DNA from: Micromonospora saelicesensis
GTDB taxonomy: Bacteria; Actinomycetota; Actinomycetes; Mycobacteriales; Micromonosporaceae
Length of the DNA stretch: 64,000 nucleotides
Assembly: GCF_900091575.1 (NCBI RefSeq)
Contig: NZ_FMCR01000008.1
Span: 1-64,000, forward strand
Direction: 5' to 3'
Shown: piece after piece, positions 24,302-33,532 of the stretch
How the letters are laid out: each line of letters starts with the position of its first letter
Position numbering within the stretch: position 1 is the first letter of the stretch
Program-made: the position numbers and the translations under genes
The notes under the pieces: generated by a model
Database searches by the model: none
What the model was told of the DNA's origin: nothing
Seen by the model: only the letters and a program-made list of their open reading frames with translations

Positions 24302-25237
24302 ATGACGACCAACAACCCGATCACCACTTCGTTCGCCCATCACTCCACCGCCATGGACGTGATCCGGGGCGTGGACCTCGTCGGGCGGCGGGCGATCGTC
24401 ACCGGCGGGTCCTCCGGGATCGGCGTGGAGACCGCCCGCGCCCTGGCCAGCGCCGGCGCGGAGGTCACACTGGCCGTCCGCAACCCGGACGCGGGTCAGC
24501 AGGCCGCGAACGACATCACCGGCACCACCGGCAACGACCGCGTCCTAGTCGCCCCGCTCGACCTCGCCGACCAGGGTTCCGTCGCCGACTTCGTGGCCAA
24601 CTGGGACGGTCCGCTGCACATCCTCGTCAACAACGCCGGCATCATGGCCGCACCGCTGTCCCGCACCCCGCAGGGCTGGGAGATGCAGTTCGCCACCAAC
24701 CACCTGGGGCACTTCGCGCTCGCCACCGGGCTGCGCCAGGCACTCGCCGCCGGCGACGGGGCCAGGATCGTCTCGGTCAGCTCCGCCGCCCACCTGCGCT
24801 CACCGGTGGTCTTCGAGGACATCCAGTACGACAAGCGGGAGTACGAGCCGTGGCAGGCGTACGGGCAGTCCAAGACGGCCAACGTGCTGTTCGCCGTGGA
24901 GGCCACCCGGCGCTGGGCCGACGACGGCATCCTCACCAACTCGCTGATGCCCGGCGCGATCCGGACCAACCTCCAGCGCTACGTGAGCGAGGAGGAGTTG
25001 GCGCGGTTGCGCGCGGGCAACGCGGCGGCCTGGAAGACCGTCGAACAGGGTGCCGCCACCTCCGTGCTGGTCGCCGCCTCGCCGCTGCTCGACGGCGTGG
25101 GCGGACGCTACTTCGAGGACTGTCAGCAGGCTGCCCCCGCCCAGCCCGGTGGGCGGACGGGCGTCGCCGACTACGCGCTGGACCCGGAGGCCGCCGAGCG
25201 GCTCTGGCAGGTCTCGACCGCGCTGCTCAAGGGCTGA
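24302..25237 (+). CDS. Short-chain dehydrogenase/reductase (retinol-dehydrogenase-like)
   Basis: 311 residues of a classical-type SDR. The cofactor motif is VTGGSSGIGVETARALASAG, with structural NNAGIMAAPL, catalytic Ser in IVSVSSAAHL and YGQSK (YxxxK). LTNSLMPGAIRTNLQRY and the TSVLVAASPLLDGVGGRYFE tail resemble the retinol/WW-domain oxidoreductase-like subfamily common in actinomycetes. ATG 24302 was chosen for the AAGGA site about 8 nt upstream; upstream in-frame sequence overlaps the LtrA promoter region. Substrate unknown. Confidence 0.92.
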   Translation: MTTNNPITTSFAHHSTAMDVIRGVDLVGRRAIVTGGSSGIGVETARALASAGAEVTLAVRNPDAGQQAANDITGTTGNDRVLVAPLDLADQGSVADFVANWDGPLHILVNNAGIMAAPLSRTPQGWEMQFATNHLGHFALATGLRQALAAGDGARIVSVSSAAHLRSPVVFEDIQYDKREYEPWQAYGQSKTANVLFAVEATRRWADDGILTNSLMPGAIRTNLQRYVSEEELARLRAGNAAAWKTVEQGAATSVLVAASPLLDGVGGRYFEDCQQAAPAQPGGRTGVADYALDPEAAERLWQVSTALLKG

Positions 25238-25250
25238 GGACCGCAGACGG

Positions 25251-25285
25251 AAAGGGCGCCCCGGTCGACGACCGGGGCGCCCTTT
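25251..25285. terminator. Bidirectional terminator between SDR and sucB
   Basis: A perfect 14-bp stem, AAAGGGCGCCCCGG (25251-25264) with CCGGGGCGCCCTTT (25272-25285), and a 7-nt loop. A/T runs at the stem ends suit termination in both directions between convergent genes. Confidence 0.92.
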
Positions 25286-25301
25286 CGGCGTTGCGGGTGG
25301 A

Positions 25302-27146
25302 TCAGGCCAGGCCCAGCTCCGAGTCGAAGTTGCCGGCCTCCAGCCGCTCCTTGACCGCGGTCAGGAAGCGGGCCGCGTCGGCACCGTCGATCAGCCGGTG
25401 GTCGTAGGACATGGCCAGGTAGACCATCGACCGGACCGCGATGACCTCGCCCAGCTCCGGGTCGTTGACCACGACCGGACGCTTCACCACGGCACCCGTG
25501 CCGAGCATCGCCGACTGCGGCGACGGCACGATCGGGGTGTCGAAGAGCGCGCCCCGGCTGCCCGTGTTGGTCAGCGTGAAGGTGGCCCCGGCCATCTCGT
25601 CCGGGGTGATCTTGTTGGCCCGGGTGCGTTCGGCCAGGTCGGCGATCCGCTTGGCGATGCCGCCCATGTTGAGGTCACCGGCGTTGTGGATGACCGGCAC
25701 GAGCAGCCCGCGCTCGGTGTCCACGGCGATGCCGAGGTGCTCGGCGGCCGGGTAGGTGATCGTGCCGCCGTCCAGGTCCATGCTGGCCTGGATGATCGGG
25801 TGGGTCTGCAGCGCCTCGATGGCGGCCAGGGCGAAGAACGGCAGGAAGGACAACTTCACGCCGTGCTTGGCCTGGAACGACTCCTTCGCCTGGACCCGCA
25901 GCTTGGCGACCTTGGTGACGTCGACCTCGACGACAGTGGTCAGCTGCGCCGTCTCGTGCAGCGACTGCTGCATCCGCTTGGCGATCGTCGCCCGGATCCG
26001 CGGCAGCTTCTCCGTGGTGCCCCGCTTGGCGCTCGGCTGCGGCTTCGCGGCCGGCTTGGCCGGGGGCGCGGCGGCGGCGGGAGCGGCCGCCGGAGCCGGA
26101 GCCGGAGCGGCCTTGGCGGCCTTCGCCTTCTCGGCGGCCTCCAGCACGTCCTGCTTGCGGATCCGACCACCCACGCCGGTGCCGTTGAGCGCGGCCAGGT
26201 CGACGCCGTGCTCACCGGCCAGCTTGCGCACCAGCGGGGTCACGTAGCCGGCGGCCTCTTCGCCAGCACCCGGTGCCGGGGCGGACGGGCGAGGCGGCGT
26301 CGAGGTCGACGAGGCCGGCTGCGCGGCCTGCTCGGTCTTCGCCGGCTGCGCCGAGCTCTCGGTCTCCGCGGCGGGCTCGTTGTACGACATGCCGGGGGTC
26401 GGCTCCTCGACCTTCGGCTCCGGCTTCGGCTCGGCCTTCGGCGCCGGCTTGGCCTCCGCCTTCGGCTCGGGCTTCGGCTCGGGCTGCGCCGGGGCGGGGG
26501 CCGCACCGGCAACGCCGATGATCGCCAGGTCGGCGCCGACCGCGGCGGTCTCGTCCTCGGCGACCTTGATCTCCAGCACCGTGCCGGCGACCGGCGACGG
26601 GATCTCCGTGTCCACCTTGTCGGTGGAGACCTCCAGCAGCGGCTCGTCGACCTCGATGGTCTCGCCGACCTGCTTGAGCCAGCGGGTGACAGTACCCTCG
26701 GTGACGCTCTCGCCCAGGGCGGGCATCTTCACCGCGGTGCCCTCGCCCGACGAGGCGGCGGCCGGAGCCGGTGCCTCGGCCGGGGCCTCGTCCTGGGCCA
26801 CCTCGTCGGCGGTGCCCTCGGCGGCGGCCGTCGGCTCGGCGGCCGGCTCGACCGACTCGGCCGGGGCCTGCTCCTGCGGGGCGGCCTCGCCACCGCCGGT
26901 CGACTCGCCCTCACCGGCGATGACGGCCAGCTCGCTGCCGACCTCGGCGGTCTCGTCCTCGCCGACCACGATCCGGCTCAGCACGCCCGCAGCGGGCGAC
27001 GGGATCTCGGTGTCGACCTTGTCGGTCGAGACCTCGAGCAGGGGCTCGTCAACCTCGACCGTGTCGCCCTCCTGCTTGAGCCAGCGAGTGACGGTGCCCT
27101 CGGTGACGCTCTCGCCGAGCCGGGGCATGGTGACCGATACCGGCAT
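25302..27146 (-). CDS. sucB: 2-oxoacid dehydrogenase E2 (dihydrolipoamide succinyl/acyltransferase) with two lipoyl domains
   Basis: 614 residues. Two N-terminal lipoyl domains (about 1-80 and 135-215) each carry DEPLLEVSTDKVDTEIPSP, where the lysine is lipoylated by LipB/LipA. They are joined by long Ala/Pro/Glu linkers. An E1/E3-binding domain follows (YVTPLVRKLAGEHGVDLAAL, GTGVGGRIRKQDVL), then the catalytic acyltransferase domain ending in SYDHRLIDGADAARFL with the HxxxDG active site. In actinobacteria this E2 serves pyruvate and/or 2-oxoglutarate dehydrogenase. ATG 27146 is preferred (AAGGAG 10 nt upstream); an in-frame ATG six codons earlier overlaps that site. lpdA (E3) lies 66 bp upstream, surely the same operon. 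Confidence 0.95.
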   Translation of the reverse strand: MPVSVTMPRLGESVTEGTVTRWLKQEGDTVEVDEPLLEVSTDKVDTEIPSPAAGVLSRIVVGEDETAEVGSELAVIAGEGESTGGGEAAPQEQAPAESVEPAAEPTAAAEGTADEVAQDEAPAEAPAPAAASSGEGTAVKMPALGESVTEGTVTRWLKQVGETIEVDEPLLEVSTDKVDTEIPSPVAGTVLEIKVAEDETAAVGADLAIIGVAGAAPAPAQPEPKPEPKAEAKPAPKAEPKPEPKVEEPTPGMSYNEPAAETESSAQPAKTEQAAQPASSTSTPPRPSAPAPGAGEEAAGYVTPLVRKLAGEHGVDLAALNGTGVGGRIRKQDVLEAAEKAKAAKAAPAPAPAAAPAAAAPPAKPAAKPQPSAKRGTTEKLPRIRATIAKRMQQSLHETAQLTTVVEVDVTKVAKLRVQAKESFQAKHGVKLSFLPFFALAAIEALQTHPIIQASMDLDGGTITYPAAEHLGIAVDTERGLLVPVIHNAGDLNMGGIAKRIADLAERTRANKITPDEMAGATFTLTNTGSRGALFDTPIVPSPQSAMLGTGAVVKRPVVVNDPELGEVIAVRSMVYLAMSYDHRLIDGADAARFLTAVKERLEAGNFDSELGLA

Positions 27147-27212
27147 TTTCTGAGACTCCTTCATTCCCCTGGTGGGATCTTCGCCCGTCGCCGGACGCCG
27201 CGGTTTGGATGA

Positions 27213-28604
27213 TCAGGCGTGCGCGTGCAGCGGCTTGCCGGCGAGGGCCAGGTGCGCCTCGCCCAGGGCCTCGTTCTGGGTCGGGTGGGCGTGCACGAGC
27301 TGGGCGACCTCGGCCGGGTACGCCTCCCAGTTGTAGATGAGCTGCGCCTCACCGATCAGCTCACCGACCCGGGCGCCGATCATGTGCACGCCGACCACCG
27401 GGCCGTCCTCGACCCGGACCAGCTTCACGAAGCCGGTGGTCTTGAGGATCTGGCTCTTGCCGTTGCCACCCAGGTTGTAGTTGTACGTCTTGACCTTGTC
27501 GGCGCCGTACTGCTCCTTGGCCTTGGCCTCGGTGAGACCCACCGACGCCAGCTCCGGGTCGCAGTAGGTGACGCGCGGGATACCGACCTCGTCGATCACG
27601 GCGGGGGTCTGCCCGGCGATCTCCTCGGCCACGAAGATGCCCTGCTGGAAGCCCCGGTGCGCGAGCTGGAGGCCCGGCACGATGTCGCCGACGGCGTAGA
27701 CGTTCGGCACGCTGGTGCGCAGCCGCTCGTCGGTCAGCACGTAGCCGCGGTCCATCTTGACGCCCTGCTCCTCGTACCCGAGGTTGGCGGTGTTCGGGCC
27801 GCGACCGACGGCGACCAGCAGCAGCTCCGCCTCGACGGTCTCGCCGCCCTGGATGGTCAGCTTGACGCCGCCCTCGGTCTTCTCGACCTTCTCGAACGGC
27901 TTGCCGACCTTGAAGTTGATCTTCCGCTTGCGGAACGCCCGCTCCAGCGCCTTGGACGACTCCTCGTCCTCGGCGGCGACCAGCCGGGGCAGCGCCTCGA
28001 CGATCGTCACGTCCACGCCGAAGGACTTCCACACGCTGGCGAACTCGACGCCGATCACGCCGCCACCGAGCACGATCACCGACGACGGCACCCGGTCCAT
28101 CGTGAGGGCGTGGTCGCTGGTGATGATCCGCTCGCCGTCGACCTCCAGGCCGGGCAGGCTCTTCGCGTACGAACCGGAGGCCAGGACGATGTTGCGGCCG
28201 GTGTAGCGCTTGCCGTCCACCTCGACCACGTTCTTGCCGACCAGCTTGCCGGCGCCCTCGACGATCGTGATGCCCTTGTTGCCCTTCAACATGCCCTGCA
28301 GGCCCTTGTACAGGCGGGCGATCACGCCGTCCTTGTACGAGTTGACCCCGGCCATGTCGATGCCGATCAGCTCGGCCTTCACGCCGAACTGCTCCGACTC
28401 GCGGGCCTGGTCGGCGATCTCGGCGGCGTGCAGCAGGGCCTTCGTCGGGATGCAGCCGTTGTGCAGGCAGGTGCCCCCGAGCTTGCCCTTCTCGACCAGC
28501 GCGACCTTCAGGCCCAGCTGGACGGCGCGCAGCGCGGTCGCGTAGCCGCCGCTGCCACCTCCGAGAATGACAATGTCGAAGGTCGCTTCGTTCGGCTCGC
28601 TCAC
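27213..28604 (-). CDS. lpdA: Dihydrolipoyl dehydrogenase (E3)
   Basis: 463 residues, FAD-dependent disulfide oxidoreductase that reoxidises dihydrolipoyl groups on SucB. The FAD motif is FDIVILGGGSGGYATALRAV, the redox-active disulfide GGTCLHNGCIPTKALL, the NAD motif SVIVLGGGVIGVEFASVW, and the second FAD segment VPNVYAVGDIVPGLQLAHR. The C-terminal HAHPTQNEALGEAHLA has the catalytic His-Glu pair. GTG 28604 has GGGAG about 9 nt upstream and was preferred over longer in-frame options. First gene of the lpdA-sucB operon; divergent from the 109-residue gene. Confidence 0.97.
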   Translation of the reverse strand: MSEPNEATFDIVILGGGSGGYATALRAVQLGLKVALVEKGKLGGTCLHNGCIPTKALLHAAEIADQARESEQFGVKAELIGIDMAGVNSYKDGVIARLYKGLQGMLKGNKGITIVEGAGKLVGKNVVEVDGKRYTGRNIVLASGSYAKSLPGLEVDGERIITSDHALTMDRVPSSVIVLGGGVIGVEFASVWKSFGVDVTIVEALPRLVAAEDEESSKALERAFRKRKINFKVGKPFEKVEKTEGGVKLTIQGGETVEAELLLVAVGRGPNTANLGYEEQGVKMDRGYVLTDERLRTSVPNVYAVGDIVPGLQLAHRGFQQGIFVAEEIAGQTPAVIDEVGIPRVTYCDPELASVGLTEAKAKEQYGADKVKTYNYNLGGNGKSQILKTTGFVKLVRVEDGPVVGVHMIGARVGELIGEAQLIYNWEAYPAEVAQLVHAHPTQNEALGEAHLALAGKPLHAHA

Positions 28605-28782
28605 GTCCAACTCCCAGGTCGCGTCGCTGCATCGGGGGTCACGGGGATGTAACACGGACACACCCCACCTCGGTCATCTTGTCACCACTGGGCACAGGGT
28701 GCGTACTGAGGTGCCCAACGACACGTCATCGACACGTACCCTTGGCACCGTCGTCGATGACGCAACGTGGGGGAGAGATCCG

Positions 28783-29112
28783 GTGGGCTTGTTCCGGCGC
28801 CGCAAACAGGCGGCTGTGCCGAGCCATGACCGTGCCGCGAGTCGCGGCGATCTGGACCATTTGGAGAACTTCATCCGGAGTCGGCGCGGCGTCGAGGCGT
28901 ACATCGAACCCCGCACGACGGTGACGGAGACGACCGTCATCCTGATCGCCGACGACGGGGAGTGGACCCGCCGGCGCATCGACGGCCCGGACGGCGCCCG
29001 GCGCTTCGCGTACCGGATGGGCATCCCGGTGTACGACGTCCGGCTGATGGGCTACCCGCAGCGGATGCGCGACTTCAACGAGCGCCGCAAGCGTCGCCCC
29101 GAGCTGTACTGA
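28783..29112 (+). CDS. Conserved actinobacterial 109-residue protein of unknown function
   Basis: A small soluble protein. It begins with a basic segment (GLFRRRKQAAVPSHDRAASR), then a predicted helix with DLDHLENFIRSRRGVEAYIE. The EPRTTVTETTVILIADDGEW stretch looks like a beta hairpin, and the basic end is RMRDFNERRKRRPELY. No catalytic motif is evident. Start GTG 28783 has GGGGGAGAG 6 nt upstream. It is divergent from lpdA and ends at a strong terminator shared with pepA. Its composition and placement support a real gene; the role is unknown. Confidence 0.8.
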   Translation: MGLFRRRKQAAVPSHDRAASRGDLDHLENFIRSRRGVEAYIEPRTTVTETTVILIADDGEWTRRRIDGPDGARRFAYRMGIPVYDVRLMGYPQRMRDFNERRKRRPELY

Positions 29113-29116
29113 GACG

Positions 29117-29155
29117 CGCGAAAGGGGCCCCCTTTGAGCAGGGGCCCCTTTCGCG
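29117..29155. terminator. Bidirectional terminator between the 109-aa gene and pepA
   Basis: 14-bp perfect stem CGCGAAAGGGGCCC (29117-29130) and GGGCCCCTTTCGCG (29142-29155), 11-nt loop, placed between two convergent stops. Confidence 0.92.
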
Positions 29156-29162
29156 TGTCCCG

Positions 29163-30737
29163 TCAGCCGTTGGTGGCGACATCCTCGACGAGCTGCACCA
29201 GCGTGCGGACCGGAACACCGGTGCCGCCCTTGGTCCAGTAGCCGGTCGGCTCACCCGAGTGGTAGCCCGGCCCGGCGATGTCGATGTGCGCCCACGCCAC
29301 GTCGTCGGTCACGAACTCGCGCAGGAACACGCCGCCCTGCAGCATGTGACCGGCCCGGTCCATCCCGGCGTTGACCTGCGAGATGTCCGCCACATCCGAC
29401 TCCATGCCCTTACGGACGTCGTCGGGCAGCGGCATCGGCCAGGCCGGCTCGCCGACGGAGTCGCCGACCACCTTCACCCGGTCGCACAGCTGCGGGGTGC
29501 CCATCACGCCGGCCATCCGCTTGCCCAGCGCGATGACCTGGCCGCCGGTCAGCGTGGAGGTCTCGAACAGGTAGTCGGTGCCGTCCGCGCAGGCGCGGGC
29601 GATGGCGTCGCCCAGGATCATCCGGCCCTCGGCGTCGGTGTTGAGCACCTCGACCCGCTTGCCGTTGAACATGGTGATCACGTCACCCGGCCGGTAGCTG
29701 GTGCCCGACGGCATGTTCTCCGCCATCGGCAGGTACGCGCTGACCGCCACCGTCGGCTTCAGCGCGGCGATCGCCAGCATGGCCGCGCCCACCGCGGCGG
29801 CGCCCGCCATGTCGGACTTCATCTCCCACATGCCCTGCGCCGGCTTGATCGAGATGCCGCCGGTGTCGAAGGTGATGCCCTTGCCGACCAGTGCGACCCG
29901 CTTGCCGTTGCCGCCGTCCTGCGGGGTGTAGGTCAGCTTCACCAGCCGCGGCGGGGCCTCCGAGCCCTGCCCGACAGCGACGATGCCGCCGTAGCCGCCG
30001 GCGGCCAGCGCCGCCTCGTCGAGCACCTCGACGCCGAGGCCCGCCTCGCGCGCCGCGCTGGCGACCGCGTCGGCGAACGACGGCGGACGCAGCTCGTTCG
30101 GCGCGGTGTTCACCCAGTCCCGGCTGAGCCGGACCGCGCCCGCCACCGCCTGCGCCCGGGCGATCTCCGCCTGGGCGCTCGCGTCGGCGGCGTCCGGCAC
30201 CGCGATGAGCACCTCGGCAACCGGCTCCCGCCGGGTCGGCTGGGGTCGGGTCTTGTAACCGGCGAACCGGTACCCACCCAGCAGCGCGCCCTCGGCGACC
30301 GCGCGCAGCTCGGCCGACGCGTCCGCGTCGTCCGGCAGCGGCAGCGCCAGCGCGACAGTGGGTGCGCCCGCCAGGGCCCGGATCGCCGCACCAGCGGCCC
30401 GGCGCAGCGTCTCCGGGGCCGGGGCGGCACCCGACGGCTCCGGGCCGAGCCCGACCGCGGTGACCAGCGGGGCGGTCACGGTGCCCAGCGTGGCCAGCTT
30501 GATGACCTCACCCGCCCCGCCGGTCGCGCCGAGCAGCGCGAGGGTCTCGGTCAGCTTGCCGTCGAACGCGGCCGCGATGCTCTCCGCGCCGCTGGCGAGC
30601 AGCAGGGTGCCGGCGAGGCCGCTGGTGGCGCCCTGCTCTCCGGTCTGGCTGTGCACGCCGATCACGATCGCGTCGACGGCGAGCTCGGCCGGGTCGGTGT
30701 CGACCAGGCTCAGGTTGGTGGTGCGGGGTGAAGTCAC
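29163..30737 (-). CDS. pepA: Leucyl aminopeptidase (M17)
   Basis: 524 residues, cytoplasmic zinc/manganese exopeptidase. The C-terminal catalytic domain holds ALVGKGITFDTGGISIKPAQ (Lys and Asp metal ligands), MKSDMAGAAAVGAAM and the family hallmark EVLNTDAEGRMILGDA. The N-terminal domain is the variable regulatory half. GTG 30737 has GGAG 9 nt upstream. It is divergent from gcvT, with 162 bp between. Placement near gcvT and the E2 gene matches the order in mycobacteria. Confidence 0.96.
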   Translation of the reverse strand: MTSPRTTNLSLVDTDPAELAVDAIVIGVHSQTGEQGATSGLAGTLLLASGAESIAAAFDGKLTETLALLGATGGAGEVIKLATLGTVTAPLVTAVGLGPEPSGAAPAPETLRRAAGAAIRALAGAPTVALALPLPDDADASAELRAVAEGALLGGYRFAGYKTRPQPTRREPVAEVLIAVPDAADASAQAEIARAQAVAGAVRLSRDWVNTAPNELRPPSFADAVASAAREAGLGVEVLDEAALAAGGYGGIVAVGQGSEAPPRLVKLTYTPQDGGNGKRVALVGKGITFDTGGISIKPAQGMWEMKSDMAGAAAVGAAMLAIAALKPTVAVSAYLPMAENMPSGTSYRPGDVITMFNGKRVEVLNTDAEGRMILGDAIARACADGTDYLFETSTLTGGQVIALGKRMAGVMGTPQLCDRVKVVGDSVGEPAWPMPLPDDVRKGMESDVADISQVNAGMDRAGHMLQGGVFLREFVTDDVAWAHIDIAGPGYHSGEPTGYWTKGGTGVPVRTLVQLVEDVATNG

Positions 30738-30886
30738 TGAAGCTACTCCGGGCGGGCCGGGCCGGTCGCGGCGTCGCGTACCAGCGGTGAAGGTCTCCGG
30801 CGGAACCTACCCGCCGGACGTCATGGCTGTCCCGCCGACAGCGCCAGCGGGCTCCCGCCGATGCTAACCAGCGACGTTGCCCCCGG

Positions 30887-30892
30887 TAAGTT
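30887..30892 (+). promoter_or_regulatory. -10 box, predicted leaderless gcvT promoter
   Basis: TAAGTT, then 7 nt, then the gcvT ATG. There is no room or sequence here for a glycine riboswitch. Confidence 0.5.
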
Positions 30893-30899
30893 GCCACCC

Positions 30900-32030
30900 A
30901 TGACCGACGTGACCTCCGACGCCGCCGCGACCCGGCTGCGCCGTTCCCCGCTGCACGAGCGGCACACCGCCGCCGGAGCCAAGTTCGCCCCCTTCGGGGG
31001 CTGGGAGATGCCCCTGGAGTACGCCGGCGGCGGAGTGCTCAAGGAGCACACCGCGGTGCGTACGGCGGTCGGGGTCTTCGACGTGTCACACCTGGGCAAG
31101 GCCCGGGTGAGCGGCCCTGGCGCGGCCGACTTCGTCAACTCCTGCCTCAGCAACGACCTGGGCCGGATCGGTCCGGGCCGGGCGCAGTACACGCTCTGCT
31201 GCGACGACGCCACCGGCGGTGTGGTGGACGACATCATCGCCTACCTCTACGCCGACGACCACGTCTTCCTCATCCCGAACGCGGCGAACACCGCCGAGGT
31301 GGTGCGCCGGTTGCGCGCCGCCGCTCCCGCGCAGGTGACAGTCACCGACGAGCACGAGGCGTACGCAGTGCTGGCCGTGCAGGGCCCGCGCTCGGCCGAG
31401 CTGCTTGCCGCCCTGGACCTGCCCACCGAACACGGCTACATGAGCTTCTCCGCCGCGAGCCTGGCCGGGGTGGAACTGACCGTCTGCCGTACCGGCTACA
31501 CGGGTGAGCTGGGCTACGAGCTGGTGGTGCCGGCGGAGCACGCGGTCACCGTCTGGGATGCGCTCTTCGCCGCCGGCGCGGCGTTCGAGCTGCGCGCCTG
31601 CGGGCTGGCCGCCCGGGACACGCTGCGGACCGAGATGGGTTACCCGCTGCACGGGCAGGACCTCTCCCTGGACATCAGCCCGGTGCAGGCCCGCTCCGGC
31701 TGGGCGGTCGGCTGGGACAAGCCGGCCTTCTGGGGCCGCGACGCGTTGCTCGCCGAGAAGGCCGCCGGCCCCCGGCGTACGCTGCGCGGCCTGGTGGCCG
31801 TCGACCGGGCCATCCCGCGGCCCGGCATGACCCTGCACGTCGGCGACACGCAGGTGGGTGAGGTGACAAGCGGCACCTTCTCCCCAACCCGCAAACAGGG
31901 CATCGCGCTGGCCCTGCTGAACACCGACGCCAACCTGACCGACGGCGACGAGGTCGAGATCGACATCCGAGGCCGCCGAGCCCCCCTGAAGCTGACCAAA
32001 CCCCCCTTCGTAACCCCCTCAGTGAAGTAA
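30900..32030 (+). CDS. gcvT: Aminomethyltransferase (glycine cleavage system T protein)
   Basis: 376 residues. It transfers the methylene group from aminomethyl-dihydrolipoyl H-protein to tetrahydrofolate. Recognisable blocks: LHERHTAAGAKFAPFGGWEM, VGVFDVSHLGKARVSGPGA (with the folate-interacting Asp), TGYTGELGYELVVP, LAARDTLRTEMGYPLHGQDL and the C-terminal VGEVTSGTFSPT. gcvP and gcvH are not in the window. ATG 30900 lies 7 nt after TAAGTT; no ribosome binding site is visible. It is followed by a long palindrome rather than a classic terminator. Confidence 0.96.
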   Translation: MTDVTSDAAATRLRRSPLHERHTAAGAKFAPFGGWEMPLEYAGGGVLKEHTAVRTAVGVFDVSHLGKARVSGPGAADFVNSCLSNDLGRIGPGRAQYTLCCDDATGGVVDDIIAYLYADDHVFLIPNAANTAEVVRRLRAAAPAQVTVTDEHEAYAVLAVQGPRSAELLAALDLPTEHGYMSFSAASLAGVELTVCRTGYTGELGYELVVPAEHAVTVWDALFAAGAAFELRACGLAARDTLRTEMGYPLHGQDLSLDISPVQARSGWAVGWDKPAFWGRDALLAEKAAGPRRTLRGLVAVDRAIPRPGMTLHVGDTQVGEVTSGTFSPTRKQGIALALLNTDANLTDGDEVEIDIRGRRAPLKLTKPPFVTPSVK

Positions 32031-32060
32031 CCCCACCCCCACCCCCCACCCCCAGACCCG

Positions 32061-32121
32061 GTTGATCATGAAGTTATTGCCACGACACGCCGACGGCGGT
32101 GGCAACAACTTCATGATCAAC
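32061..32121. repeat. Long GATC-bounded palindrome (element E4)
   Basis: 61 bp between convergent gcvT and the DUF2314-like gene. The 23-bp arms (32061-32083 and 32099-32121) begin GTTGATCATGAAGTT and pair with one mismatch. It has the same architecture as the elements at 1.4, 17.5, 18.6, 46.4 and 52.9 kb. Confidence 0.88.
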
Positions 32122-32169
32122 GCGGAGAGGTAGCCGGGCGGACCGGGAGTGGGGCGGGTTGGGTGGGGG

Positions 32170-33465
32170 TCAGCGGGAGGGGGTTGGGGGTTCGCCTGAA
32201 TCCAGGACTGCCTGGGTCCAGCCGCCTTCTATGACGCCTGTGGCGTCCAGGACGGCCCAGTCGACCACGTCGGACGTCTCCACGACCACGGGGGCGCCGA
32301 TGCGCACGCTCTGGTCGGTGTTGGCGTCGCTGGCGCTCACGCCGACGATGCGTTCCGGGGTCTCCCACGTGGTGACGCCCGCCCAGACGTACTCCGGGCC
32401 GTCGTCCCCGGGCAGGCCGTACTTCACCACCAGCTGTGACTCGGTGGGGAACTGGCCGGCGACGAACCGGGCCCGCGCGTCGTCCAGCGCGGCCCGGGCG
32501 GTGGCGACCGCACGGCTCATCGCGTCACCGGAGCGGGCGTAGCGCACGTCCGGCTGGATCCCGGAGAACAGGGTCGCGCAGGCGGCGGCGTAGTAGCGCC
32601 CGTCCGGGCCGGGGTGCCCGGCCGGCGGGCGCAGGCTGAGGAACGAGTCGGCCTCCGGGTCGGTCGCCGGGTCCAGTTCGAGGCGGAGCAGCACCGGGGC
32701 GGTGGCGCCGTGCTGCTCCGGGTTGCCGTACGCCACCGCGATGTCGTGGCCGGTGACCGTGGCCAGTACGGGCAGCTGCACGAACGCCGGCACCTCCTCG
32801 CCGGTGAGCCCGTCGGTCCAGTCCCGCAGCAGTCGGCGGGCCGCCCCGGTCATCACCGCACCCCAGGCGCGGGTGAGGTGGTCCGGCACCCCCTGGGTCT
32901 GCAACTCGAGCAGACCGAAGCGGCGCAGCCCCTTGGTGGTGAACCACAGGCCCTCGGTGTCCGACGAGTACGGCACCAGCACCCAGTCGACAAGGCGGAT
33001 GCGGCCCTGCTCGTCGGGGAGGGAGCGCAACGCGGTCGCCGGGTCGAGGAACTGGAGGCCGAAGACGTCCACCACGTCGCTTCCGACGGATTCCGCCACG
33101 GCGGCCGCGACCGCCCGGGCGGCCCACTCGTGCGCGGGTGGCCAACCGGGCCGGTACTCGGCCTGTACGACCACCAGGTGCGTCGCCGCCGCCAGCCGGT
33201 CCAGTTGCTCCTTGGTGGCACCGAACGCGGTGAGCAGGTCCGGTGGCAGCTCGGGGAACTCGGTGATCGGCCGGGTGTCGACGCTCATCAGCGGGCTGTC
33301 GAGCATCTGCCGGGCCAGCCCGTGCACCGGCTCGGCCAGCCGGCCGGTCAGGGCCGCCACCGCGGTCTTCGCACTGACCTTCGGTAGCCCCGCCATCGGC
33401 ACCAGGTAGGTCGCGCTGAGCGACTCCGGCACCGGAACGGGCAGGAAGTCGTCCGTGATGAGCAT
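32170..33465 (-). CDS. Conserved hypothetical protein with DUF2314-like C-terminal domain
   Basis: 431 residues, no signal peptide or membrane helix. The N-terminal two thirds are unrecognised and include LVDWVLVPYSSDTEGLWFTT and VPAFVQLPVLATVTGHDIAV. The last ~110 residues resemble DUF2314: ARARFVAGQFPTESQLVVKY followed by GPEYVWAGVTTWETPERIVG and a C-terminal VDWAVLDATGVIEGGWTQAV. Function unknown. It faces gcvT across element E4 and is co-oriented with cobS, which it follows by about 67 bp. Confidence 0.7.
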   Translation of the reverse strand: MLITDDFLPVPVPESLSATYLVPMAGLPKVSAKTAVAALTGRLAEPVHGLARQMLDSPLMSVDTRPITEFPELPPDLLTAFGATKEQLDRLAAATHLVVVQAEYRPGWPPAHEWAARAVAAAVAESVGSDVVDVFGLQFLDPATALRSLPDEQGRIRLVDWVLVPYSSDTEGLWFTTKGLRRFGLLELQTQGVPDHLTRAWGAVMTGAARRLLRDWTDGLTGEEVPAFVQLPVLATVTGHDIAVAYGNPEQHGATAPVLLRLELDPATDPEADSFLSLRPPAGHPGPDGRYYAAACATLFSGIQPDVRYARSGDAMSRAVATARAALDDARARFVAGQFPTESQLVVKYGLPGDDGPEYVWAGVTTWETPERIVGVSASDANTDQSVRIGAPVVVETSDVVDWAVLDATGVIEGGWTQAVLDSGEPPTPSR

Positions 33466-33532
33466 GGTGGGATCCCCCGGTGGCCGCGCCGGTGTTGTCG
33501 AGCCGAACGCTACCCGGCCCGCCGGGGCCGGT

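Noticed and set aside
19893..25237. Named biosynthetic or resistance cluster made of NmrA, AKR, MerR, hemerythrin, LtrA and SDR genes
   Set aside because: The genes are on alternating strands with separate promoters and share only a loose redox theme; there is no core biosynthetic enzyme or transporter to justify a cluster call.
30738..30899. Glycine riboswitch upstream of gcvT
   Set aside because: Known for gcv genes in related actinomycetes, but only 162 bp is available, no glycine-aptamer core is seen, and a -10 box lies 7 nt before the ATG.
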